Under the pieces are notes generated by a model. The model had not been told where the DNA came from. It saw nothing but the letters and a program-made list of their open reading frames with translations, and made no database searches. From contig DCCG01000005.1 of NCBI GenBank assembly GCA_002314145.1, positions 1 to 64,000 of the forward strand: a stretch of 64,000 nucleotides of DNA, given 5' to 3'. The DNA is from Thalassolituus sp. UBA1087 (GTDB lineage Bacteria > Pseudomonadota > Gammaproteobacteria > Pseudomonadales > Oceanobacteraceae). Positions within the stretch are counted from its first letter, which is position 1; every line of letters starts with the position of its first letter. The position numbers were made by a program, and so were the translations under genes. Shown here piece after piece: positions 34,387 through 42,070 of the stretch.

Positions 34387-35277
34387 TTCTTCCTTGACGT
34401 TCATTTCGTGCATCAGCCATTCCTGAAAGGCTTTCATGCCCACGGTTAACGGCCGGTGTTTGCGATACACCAGATAAAAGGCTTTGTGGCTGTCGAGCGG
34501 GATATCAAACGGCACCACCAGCCTGCCGGACTCCACTTCCCGTGACGTCAGAGTAATATCCGCCAGGGCGATGCCCAGGTTATCCAGTGCCGCCGCCGTG
34601 GCCAGATGGCCATTGGATACCGCGAGGCTGTTCTTCGGCGTCATAAAGCCTGCGCCGGCTAACTCCAGCCAGTCATCCCATTCATGTTTACGCTTACTCA
34701 CGTAGATCAGCGTGTGATGGCGCAGATCTGCCACCTCTTTCAGCGGGTGCGGCCCGCGCATGCGCTGCGGACTGCACACAGGCACCAGCGTCAGACGGCG
34801 CAGGTAGTGCATTTCAATATCCTGCCATTCGCCGTTACCGAAGTAGACCGCCATATCGGTGTTGGAGCGGCTGAAATCAATCAGCCCCAGTGAGGTATTA
34901 ATCTGCAACTCCACATCCGGGTAGAGTTCCTGAAATTTACTCATGCGTGGCATCAGCCAGCGGATCAGGAAGTTCGGCGCCACGCTGATATTCACCACAT
35001 TGGTATCCAGATTACTGGTCAGACGCTGGGTCGCGACTTCAATTTCATCCAGTGCATGCTTCACGGCCACCAGATACTGCTCTCCGGCGGAAGTCAGCTC
35101 CACCTTACGTTTAGACCGGCTGAACAATGAAACGCCCAAGTATTCCTCAAGCGTCTTAATCTGGTGGCTGACCGCCGACGCAGTCACTGCCAGTTCGTCT
35201 GCAGCCGCTACAAAGCTGGCGTGACGGGCAGATGCTTCGAACATCCGCAAAGAGTTCAAGGGTGGCAGACGGCGCAT
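34381..35277 (-). CDS. LysR-family transcriptional regulator, GcvA-like
   Basis: 298 residues. The N-terminal winged helix-turn-helix (residues ~1-65; MRRLPPLNSLRMFEASARHASFVAAADELAVTASAVSHQI in pieces) is the GcvA subgroup signature. It is followed by a periplasmic-binding-like effector domain. GcvA-type regulators control amino-acid or amine metabolism and usually a divergent gene; here the divergent neighbour is the 59-codon gene at 35425. Proximity to glycine/betaine genes is suggestive, but the target is unknown. Confidence 0.88.
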   Translation of the reverse strand: MRRLPPLNSLRMFEASARHASFVAAADELAVTASAVSHQIKTLEEYLGVSLFSRSKRKVELTSAGEQYLVAVKHALDEIEVATQRLTSNLDTNVVNISVAPNFLIRWLMPRMSKFQELYPDVELQINTSLGLIDFSRSNTDMAVYFGNGEWQDIEMHYLRRLTLVPVCSPQRMRGPHPLKEVADLRHHTLIYVSKRKHEWDDWLELAGAGFMTPKNSLAVSNGHLATAAALDNLGIALADITLTSREVESGRLVVPFDIPLDSHKAFYLVYRKHRPLTVGMKAFQEWLMHEMNVKEEA

Positions 35278-35424
35278 GGGTTATTCCAATAGATTAGATT
35301 TTCTCATCATTCTGCTTAGAAAGCTTCGCTTTTGCAAGCGGGCCATCGCGGCTATTCTGTAACCGTTGAATAAATCAACACAAAGCAATACGACAAACGA
35401 CTAACACCCTCAGGAGTGATCATT

Positions 35425-35604
35425 ATGAAAGACGACTTAAAACTCGACCCCTATGGCGAAGTAGACGTGGACTACTACATCGAAAAGGCTAAAAAACAGC
35501 GTCAACAGGCTGTGGCTGAAATGTTTTCAGCAACCGGTTCATTTATTGCCCGTCTGGTTCATGTCAAAAAGTCTTCAGCTCAGATGCGCAATATCGCTCA
35601 CTAA
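35425..35604 (+). CDS. small conserved-looking hypothetical protein
   Basis: 59 residues from the ATG with CAGGAG nine bases upstream. It has an acidic start followed by DVDYYIEKAKKQRQQAVAEMF, a probable amphipathic helix, and a basic tail. It recalls short RSP_7527-type or DUF1127-associated proteins, but that match is from memory and tentative. It is transcribed divergently from the LysR gene. Confidence 0.6.
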   Translation: MKDDLKLDPYGEVDVDYYIEKAKKQRQQAVAEMFSATGSFIARLVHVKKSSAQMRNIAH

Positions 35605-35898
35605 GCCAGAAGCAGAAGTACCTGTAAGCAAGATGCCGGATAAGAAATGAAAGGCATCGTGGCCGGGGAAGCGGCCAGTCTCAATGACAACTGAACGATC
35701 ATAAAAAATTCGTAACGGGTTACGCAGCGGCAAAGGACAGGGAAGACGAATCCCCTGACACCAGCCGGCCCCGTTACCGGAACCGCGCCGCAACACTACC
35801 CCGTTGCCCCGTCTGCTTTACACATTCATTCCCATCGACCGCAATTCTCCCGGAAGGACTGAATATTCTGTGCCAGACTGATAATCAGGAGGTGCCGG
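35605..35898. other. intergenic stretch before the Hpt gene
   Basis: 294 bases with no credible gene, no strong terminator and no promoter that I could fix. Confidence 0.4.
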
Positions 35899-36243
35899 AT
35901 GACTGATTTTTCTGATAAGCCCGTATGGAATAAAGCCGGAGCACTGGGACGGCTGATGAACAACGAAACACTGCTCTATAAAGTGACCGATCTCTACCTG
36001 TCCAGTACGCCCTGCCAGCTGGAAAGCCTTAAACAGTCTGTTGCATCCAGCAACCTTACCTCTGCTCAGGCAGAAGCACACACTCTGAAAGGAGCCAGTG
36101 GCAATATTGGTGCAGAACAGATGATGGAATTGTTCGCCGCGATAGAGGCCGCCGCCGGGGAAGAGCAGATGCAGGAAGTTGAGGCTCTGCTGAAGCAGGT
36201 GGACGACAGCTACAGACGACTGGAAAGCGAACTCAGGTCGTAA
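35899..36243 (+). CDS. Hpt-domain phosphotransfer protein
   Basis: 114 residues forming a single histidine-phosphotransfer domain. The phospho-accepting residue is H61 in AEAHTLKGASGNIGA, the standard Hpt signature. Such stand-alone proteins relay phosphate between hybrid kinases and response regulators. No kinase or regulator gene is nearby, so partners are unknown. It precedes the V-type ATPase operon by 150 bases on the same strand, but nothing shows that it regulates it. Ribosome site AGGAGG is strong. Confidence 0.88.
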   Translation: MTDFSDKPVWNKAGALGRLMNNETLLYKVTDLYLSSTPCQLESLKQSVASSNLTSAQAEAHTLKGASGNIGAEQMMELFAAIEAAAGEEQMQEVEALLKQVDDSYRRLESELRS

Positions 36244-36393
36244 CCGCCGGAGAAGACTGCGGACTCAGGCTAAGACTTGATCCGCGTCAGGATTTTTCCG
36301 CCTTCTGTCTCAATGCTGCAACCAAATTCCTTCTATAGTTACCTATCAGTTTCACTGGCGTGAAATCAGTCAACAGGGAAAAGAGAGGATGTT

Positions 36394-37749
36394 ATGGCGT
36401 CGACCAATACCGCCTACCGTTCAGTGACCGAACTGGTCGGGGATATTATTCGTCTCAGGGTACCGGTGCCCGGCCCGGGTAAAACCGCCGAAGTCCGTCT
36501 CAACGATCTCGCCACCTTGCGCCAGGATGATATTGTCCGTCTGGCTCAGGTCATTGATATCCGCGATGACCTGGTGTCATTACAGGTATTTGACGGCTGC
36601 AAAGGCATTTCCACCGACGCAGAAGTCTTCTTTCTCGGCCACCCGATGGAAGTCACCTTCTCAGACAATATCCTCGGCCGCGTCTTCGATGGCAAAGGCA
36701 ATCCCACCGACAACGGCCCGTCGCTGCAGTTTGACCCTAAGACCGAAATTGGCGGCCCCACCGTCAATCCCATGCGCCGGGTACTGGCATCCCGCATGAT
36801 CCGCACCAATGTGCCCATGATCGACGTCTTTAACTGCCTGGTGGAAAGCCAGAAAATTCCGATTTTTTCGGTCGCCGGTGAACCCTTTAATACCTTTCTG
36901 GCACGTATCGGCAGTCAGGCCGACGCCGACATCGTGGTGTTTGCCGGACTCGGTCTGGGCTTTGATGATTTTTATTTCTTCCGCAAAAGTTTTGAAGACT
37001 CAGGCGCCTTTGCCCGCACCGTTATGTTCGTCAATCAGGCCTCGGATTCTGTGGTTGAACGCCTGCTGGTACCGGATATGGCGCTGGCCGTTGCAGAACG
37101 TTTTGCGGTGGAAGAAGGCAAACGCGTACTGGTGCTGATGACGGATATGACGGCCTATGCCGATGCCCTGAAAGAAATCGGTATCGCCAACGACCGGGTG
37201 CCGTCCAACCGTGGCTACCTCGGCGATTTATACTCCCAGCTGGCACGGCGCTATGAAAAAGCCTGTGATTATGCCCGCGGCGGATCAGTGACCATTCTGA
37301 CCGTCACCACCATGCCGGGCAATGATGTGTCCCACCCGGTACCGGACAATACCGGCTATATCACTGAAGGGCAGTTTTACCTGCATAATGGCGAAATCGA
37401 TCCCTTTGGTTCCCTGTCACGGTTAAAGCAGCAGGTCATCGGTAAACAGACCCGCGATGATCATTCTCAGGTGATGAACACTATGATCCGTCTGTATTCC
37501 GGGGCGGAAGAAGCACGCCAGAAGCAGGCCATGGCGTTCGAACTGAGCGACTATGATGAACAGCTGCTGACATTCGGTGACCTGTTCCGCAAACACTTTA
37601 TGCAGCTGGATGTGGATCTGCCGTTAGAAAAAGCCCTCGACCTCGGTTGGGAATTAATGGCGCGCTGCTTTTCACCGGAACAGTTACTGATGAAATCAGA
37701 ACTGATTCAGAAATATTATCCGCAATCAGCTCATAAGGACGCTGTTTAA
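36394..37749 (+). CDS. ntpB: V-type ATP synthase/ATPase subunit B (non-catalytic)
   Basis: 451 residues. It has the beta-barrel and nucleotide-fold layout of V/A-type B subunits (GRVFDGKGNP near 95, PMIDVFNCLVESQKIPIF near 140). The P-loop is replaced (VAGEPFNTF), as expected for the non-catalytic subunit. The SNRGYLGDLYSQLARRYEKA block contributes the catalytic-interface arginine. It is the first gene of a tightly coupled seven-gene operon; its stop overlaps the next start by one base (TAATG). The closest arrangement I know is the chlamydial/spirochaetal bacterial V-type group. Confidence 0.95.
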   Translation: MASTNTAYRSVTELVGDIIRLRVPVPGPGKTAEVRLNDLATLRQDDIVRLAQVIDIRDDLVSLQVFDGCKGISTDAEVFFLGHPMEVTFSDNILGRVFDGKGNPTDNGPSLQFDPKTEIGGPTVNPMRRVLASRMIRTNVPMIDVFNCLVESQKIPIFSVAGEPFNTFLARIGSQADADIVVFAGLGLGFDDFYFFRKSFEDSGAFARTVMFVNQASDSVVERLLVPDMALAVAERFAVEEGKRVLVLMTDMTAYADALKEIGIANDRVPSNRGYLGDLYSQLARRYEKACDYARGGSVTILTVTTMPGNDVSHPVPDNTGYITEGQFYLHNGEIDPFGSLSRLKQQVIGKQTRDDHSQVMNTMIRLYSGAEEARQKQAMAFELSDYDEQLLTFGDLFRKHFMQLDVDLPLEKALDLGWELMARCFSPEQLLMKSELIQKYYPQSAHKDAV

Positions 37750-38351
37750 TGGCGCGCCTGCTGCTGTCCAAAAGCGAGCTGCTGTCAGAGCGCCGCCGGC
37801 TGGAAGCTTATCAGCGTTTTCTGCCTTCCCTGCAGATGAAACGCCAGCAGCTGATGGCCGCCGTAACCGCCAGCCGCGGGCGACTGCAACAGGGCCAGCA
37901 GGCACTGCAGGCCATAGAAGATTTTGTCGCCGATGAAATTCCGATGCTCAGTGATGACAGTATAAAACTGGATCAGCTGCTGCTGGATAAGGGGACTGAA
38001 TACCGGACCGTCAACATCGCCGGGGTCAGAGTCAGACAGGTTGCCGCCGTCAATATAGAAACACCGCTGCCCTCGCCGTTAACCCGGCCCACCTGGGTGC
38101 GTAATGTGCAGCGGCAGTTAGCCCAGGGGCTGGAACAACAGCGCCATAATGAGGCAGAACGCCAGGCACTGGCGCGGCTGAATTATGAACTCACCCGGGT
38201 CACTCAGCGCATTAATCTGTTTGAAAAAGTGCTGATCCCCGAAGCGCGCGCCAATATCCGCAAAATTCAGATTTTCCTGGATGATAAAGCCCGTGAAGCC
38301 GTGGTGACCTCCAAGATTGCCAAAAAGAAAAATCTGGAGAAAGCGTCATGA
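37749..38351 (+). CDS. ntpD: V-type ATPase subunit D (central rotor shaft)
   Basis: 200 residues, probably long antiparallel helices. The N-terminal LLLSKSELLSERRRLEAYQRFLPSLQMKR and C-terminal RRTQRINLFE-like region (TRVTQRINLFEKVLIPEARANI) match the D-subunit coiled coil that rotates inside the A3B3 head. The start overlaps the B stop by one base and the end overlaps subunit I by four (ATGA). Confidence 0.92.
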   Translation: MARLLLSKSELLSERRRLEAYQRFLPSLQMKRQQLMAAVTASRGRLQQGQQALQAIEDFVADEIPMLSDDSIKLDQLLLDKGTEYRTVNIAGVRVRQVAAVNIETPLPSPLTRPTWVRNVQRQLAQGLEQQRHNEAERQALARLNYELTRVTQRINLFEKVLIPEARANIRKIQIFLDDKAREAVVTSKIAKKKNLEKAS

Positions 38352-40207
38352 GTATCAGCCGTTTTTATAAAGTCAGTATCGCCGCGGCAGAAAAGGATGA
38401 AGACAGAATCCTCGACTGTCTGCAGCGTTTTGGCCGGCTGCATATTATTCCGCGTGACGGACAGAAAACCGCGACAGAAGAACCGGGCCCGGCACTGTCC
38501 GGTCAGGACAAACAAACCCGGGAAGCGATACTGTACCTGCATCAGGCGCCGGACCCCAACCGTCCGCTGAGCCGCTGGCCGGTACATCACAGAGATAAAC
38601 CCATGCGCCAGCGGGTGCAGGAACTGGTCACCCGGGTACTGAACAACCGTGATCAGTTACGTGAGGTGAATGACACCATCGATGGTCTGAAGGAACGCAT
38701 CCGCTTATTGCGTCCCTGGGGAGACTTTACTCTGCCGCCGGATACCTGTGTGGAACATTTCCGCCTGTGGTTTTATCTGCTGCCGGTGAATAAACGCAGT
38801 GCTCTGGATGAACTGACACTGCCGTGGCAGATCGCCGGACGCAGCATGCGTCATTACTATCTGATTCTTATCAGCCCGGATGAACCGGATAAAAATATCC
38901 TGCCGGTGGAGCGTGAACATCTGGGCTCACGCTCACTGCAGACGCTGGAAGAAGCGCTGGAAATGCGTGAAGCCGAACGCGAAGATCTGGAGTCGGAACG
39001 TCAGCGTTTGTCGCGCTTCCGTTCATTACTTCAGCAACAGCTGCGGGCCGCCAACGATGAGGCCATGCGCCAGTACGTTAAAACCCAGACAGAAAAACAA
39101 CAGACATTAATGACGCTGCAGGGCTGGCTGCCGGCCGCCGATACCGCTGCGCTGCAGGCCTTAGCCGATGAAGAAGGTTTTGCCTTTGTCGCACAACCAC
39201 CCGCCCCGGAGGATAATCCGCCCACCCTGCTGCAACCGGCAAAGGGCTTCCGTCCCGGTGCCATGCTGGCGGGTATTTATCAGTTACCGGGTTACCGCAG
39301 CTGGGACCCGTCAGTGCATCTGTATCTGTCATTTGCGTTGTTTTTTGCCATGATTCTGTCCGACGCCGGATACAGTTTAATTCTGCTGGCACTGTTGTTT
39401 GTTTTCCGCAAAAAACTGGCCGCCAATAAAAATATACGTGACCTGTTATTCACCCTGTTTTCCACCGCAACGGTGTGGGGAGTGCTGGCCGGGGGCTACC
39501 TGGGTTTTGATATCAACGCCATTGATCAGGCGCCGGAGATTCTTAAACAACTTAATATTATTCACCTCAATCACTACAACGCCATGATGACCATTTCGGT
39601 GCTGGTTGGTATCAGTCATATTGTCATCGCGCAGCTCAGCCTGCTGGCTAACCGGCGTCACAAAACCTCTGAATGGTTTATCCGTGCCGGCTGGCTGGCC
39701 GTTATCGCCGGTGGCGTCTGTTTCTGGCAATCACTGGCGCCCGTCTACTGGGCCAGCCTGCTGATTGCCGGCGCTCTGGCCGTGGTCAGCGGCAGCACCA
39801 TGGCAGCTCTGCAGCAAGCGGCTAACGCAGCCACCCTGTCCGGCAAGCTGATGTCAGCGGCCAAAGGGGTTTTAGCACTGACCGGAGCCAGTGGTTTATT
39901 CGGAGATATTTTAAGTTATATGCGGCTGTTCGCCCTGGGGCTGGCCAGTGCCTCACTGGGGCTCACCTTTAACAGTCTGGCGGAACAGGCACTGAATGCT
40001 TCGCCGGGCATCGGGGTGGTATTTGCTGCACTGATTTTTTTACTCGGACACAGCGTCAACCTGGGGCTCGCCATTATGAGCGCCACCGTGCATGGACTGC
40101 GTCTGAATTTTATTGAGTTTTATAACTGGGGCGAACCGGGGGAAGGCTATGCCTACACTCCCTTCTGCCATCAGGCATATGCGCCAACAGAAAGGAGAGA
40201 ACAATGA
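38348..40207 (+). CDS. ntpI: V-type ATPase subunit I (membrane a-type subunit)
   Basis: 619 residues. The N-terminal cytoplasmic half (~1-320) is charged and coiled-coil-forming. The C-terminal half has about seven membrane helices (first near 325, SFALFFAMILSDAGYSLILLALL). The essential stator arginine is likely R526 in LSYMRLFALGLASA. It forms the ion half-channels against the K-ring. Overlaps are four bases with D upstream and four with K downstream. Confidence 0.93.
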   Translation: MSISRFYKVSIAAAEKDEDRILDCLQRFGRLHIIPRDGQKTATEEPGPALSGQDKQTREAILYLHQAPDPNRPLSRWPVHHRDKPMRQRVQELVTRVLNNRDQLREVNDTIDGLKERIRLLRPWGDFTLPPDTCVEHFRLWFYLLPVNKRSALDELTLPWQIAGRSMRHYYLILISPDEPDKNILPVEREHLGSRSLQTLEEALEMREAEREDLESERQRLSRFRSLLQQQLRAANDEAMRQYVKTQTEKQQTLMTLQGWLPAADTAALQALADEEGFAFVAQPPAPEDNPPTLLQPAKGFRPGAMLAGIYQLPGYRSWDPSVHLYLSFALFFAMILSDAGYSLILLALLFVFRKKLAANKNIRDLLFTLFSTATVWGVLAGGYLGFDINAIDQAPEILKQLNIIHLNHYNAMMTISVLVGISHIVIAQLSLLANRRHKTSEWFIRAGWLAVIAGGVCFWQSLAPVYWASLLIAGALAVVSGSTMAALQQAANAATLSGKLMSAAKGVLALTGASGLFGDILSYMRLFALGLASASLGLTFNSLAEQALNASPGIGVVFAALIFLLGHSVNLGLAIMSATVHGLRLNFIEFYNWGEPGEGYAYTPFCHQAYAPTERREQ

Positions 40208-40665
40208 ACGAATGGGTACAGGCTCTGGGATGGAGTGGTATTTTTGCTCCGGTGGCGCTGGGTGCCATCGGCAGTGTGATGGGCTGCGCCATCGCCGGTC
40301 AGGCAGCAATCGGGGCCATGACCCAGACCGATTCAGGTTACGGACGGGTCATTGGTTTATCGGTCTTACCTTCCTCCTTTGTTATTTATGGCATTGTTTT
40401 AATGTTCACCCTGCAGCGAACCGTGGACGAACTGAACGCCGGTGGTTTATTCGGCATTGGTCTGCTGGCCGGTATCGCGCTGATGTTTACCGGTATCTGG
40501 CAGGGCCGCAGCTGCGCCTCAGCTATTAATGCGTCACGCGAAAAGCCGGAAATATTTGCCCTTTCAATTGCCCCGGCCGCCATTGTTGAAGGCTTTGGTG
40601 TATTCGTATTTATTTTTGCCCTGGTATTGTCCGGCGGCCTGCCCGCCGTTGGAGGTAACCTGTGA
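40204..40665 (+). CDS. ntpK: V-type ATPase subunit K (proteolipid rotor ring)
   Basis: 153 residues with four membrane helices, a fused double hairpin. The ion-binding carboxylate is E129 in IVEGFGVFVF, in helix 4. Relative to the Na+-binding Enterococcus NtpK, Q100 (helix 3), L55 and a hydroxyl at position 58 (Ser for Thr) are kept, but the helix-2 glutamine is replaced by F59. Ion choice, H+ or Na+, is therefore ambiguous. It overlaps its neighbours by four bases on each side. Confidence 0.93.
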   Translation: MNEWVQALGWSGIFAPVALGAIGSVMGCAIAGQAAIGAMTQTDSGYGRVIGLSVLPSSFVIYGIVLMFTLQRTVDELNAGGLFGIGLLAGIALMFTGIWQGRSCASAINASREKPEIFALSIAPAAIVEGFGVFVFIFALVLSGGLPAVGGNL

Positions 40666-41363
40666 GCAAGGAACATCCAGAGGTTATTTCCTCCGGTATT
40701 GATGCGCTGGTTGCCCGGCTGCATGACGACGGCGTCAAAGCCGGACAGGATGAAGCCAGCCGACTGGTGGAAGCGGCACGACGGGATGCAGTACGCATCC
40801 GCCAGCAGGCCGAAAAAGATGCCGCCGAATTACTCGACAACGCCCGCCGGCAGACGGAAACCGAACGGCGTGCAGCGGAAGAGGCCCTGCAGGTTGCGTT
40901 CCGCGATATGGTGCTGGATATGAAAAACCAGCTGCTGCTGCGCCTTTCAGAAATATTTCAGCAACGCGTCCGTGAAACCATCGCCGAGCCGGAAATTCTC
41001 GGTCATATGGTCGTTGAAGCAGCTGGCCGGCTGGCCGGCAGACAAGCCGGCGATATGCAGGGAAAAACCCGGGTCCTGTTGCCTGAAGAGTTGCTCGGTA
41101 TCTCTGAGATCCGTGACAATCCGGAAAAAGCCACCCAGGGCCCGCTGGCCGAACTCGCTTTTAAACTGCGTGATGAATTACTGGAAGCAGGGATCGAATT
41201 AATGCCGGGACGGCTGAAAAACGGCGATCAGCAATCCGCGCTGCGCATCGTACTGAACGATGGCCAGATGGCGCTGGATATTGACGCCGACACCGTATCC
41301 CAGCTGTTGATGAGTTATCTGCAGCCACGCTTTCAGGCGATCCTGGAAGGGGTAATCCGTTAA
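40662..41363 (+). CDS. ntpE: V-type ATPase subunit E (peripheral stalk)
   Basis: 233 residues with a GTG start overlapping the K stop (GTGA) and GGAGG upstream. A long charged helical N-terminal half (EAARRDAVRIRQQAEKDAAELL) is followed by a compact C-terminal domain (residues ~105-230), as in stator stalk E subunits. No G subunit gene is present to pair with it. Confidence 0.85.
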   Translation: MSKEHPEVISSGIDALVARLHDDGVKAGQDEASRLVEAARRDAVRIRQQAEKDAAELLDNARRQTETERRAAEEALQVAFRDMVLDMKNQLLLRLSEIFQQRVRETIAEPEILGHMVVEAAGRLAGRQAGDMQGKTRVLLPEELLGISEIRDNPEKATQGPLAELAFKLRDELLEAGIELMPGRLKNGDQQSALRIVLNDGQMALDIDADTVSQLLMSYLQPRFQAILEGVIR

Positions 41364-42070
41364 TGGCTGAGCAGGACCCTTATCTGACGCTGCTGTGCAG
41401 TCTGCCCGGGTTTGATGCCTTATTTGCGCACCGGATTCCGCCGCTGTCGCGCCTGCGGCTGGATCAGCGCCTGCTGTTACTGACAGATGATGACCGCAGC
41501 CAGCTGGATGCCGTCGAGCAGATTCTTAACTGGAGCCGCTGGCCGTCCGGCAGCGACAATGCTCAGGCATTGCAGCAGATTCATGCCTTGCTGAACAGTC
41601 TGAACGAACCCAGAGTGAAACAGCTGACGGAGGATATTCTCGACCTGCACGCCGTTCAGCATGCCCTGCACCTGCGCCACACGGATAAAGATTACAGCCG
41701 TCAGCCGCCGGCCACCGACTGGTGCATCAGCCGCTTCCGCTCACGGCTGGAACAACACTGGCAGGATGAAGACCTTGGCCTCGGGCACTATTTTTTATGG
41801 CTGGCCGACGCCGCCGAGGCGTTAAAAAAACAACAGCTGCTGGCGGCCGAAAAAATTTTCTTTACCAGTATCTGGCAACATCTGCTGCGTCAGCAGCCGG
41901 AAGATGCATTCAGTTTTTTTGCCGTGGTGGTTTACGTTCTTAAATGGACCCTGGCCGATCGCTGGAGCCGTACCGACGGACAACAGGCGCGCCAGCGCTT
42001 TCAACAATTACTCGCCGCCCATCAGACTGCACCGGACGGCCATACCTCTGCTGAGGAGTTATCCGCATGA
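41363..42070 (+). CDS. DUF2764 family protein, probable C-like subunit of the V-type ATPase
   Basis: 235 residues. It begins with PYLTLLCSLPGFDALF, the start typical of DUF2764 proteins, which are encoded between the E and A genes in chlamydial and spirochaetal V-ATPase operons and are thought to replace subunit C. It is mainly helical with several Trp residues, and its position between E and A is identical here. It overlaps E by one base and A by four, so it is certainly part of the operon. Structural role is inferred. Confidence 0.8.
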   Translation: MAEQDPYLTLLCSLPGFDALFAHRIPPLSRLRLDQRLLLLTDDDRSQLDAVEQILNWSRWPSGSDNAQALQQIHALLNSLNEPRVKQLTEDILDLHAVQHALHLRHTDKDYSRQPPATDWCISRFRSRLEQHWQDEDLGLGHYFLWLADAAEALKKQQLLAAEKIFFTSIWQHLLRQQPEDAFSFFAVVVYVLKWTLADRWSRTDGQQARQRFQQLLAAHQTAPDGHTSAEELSA

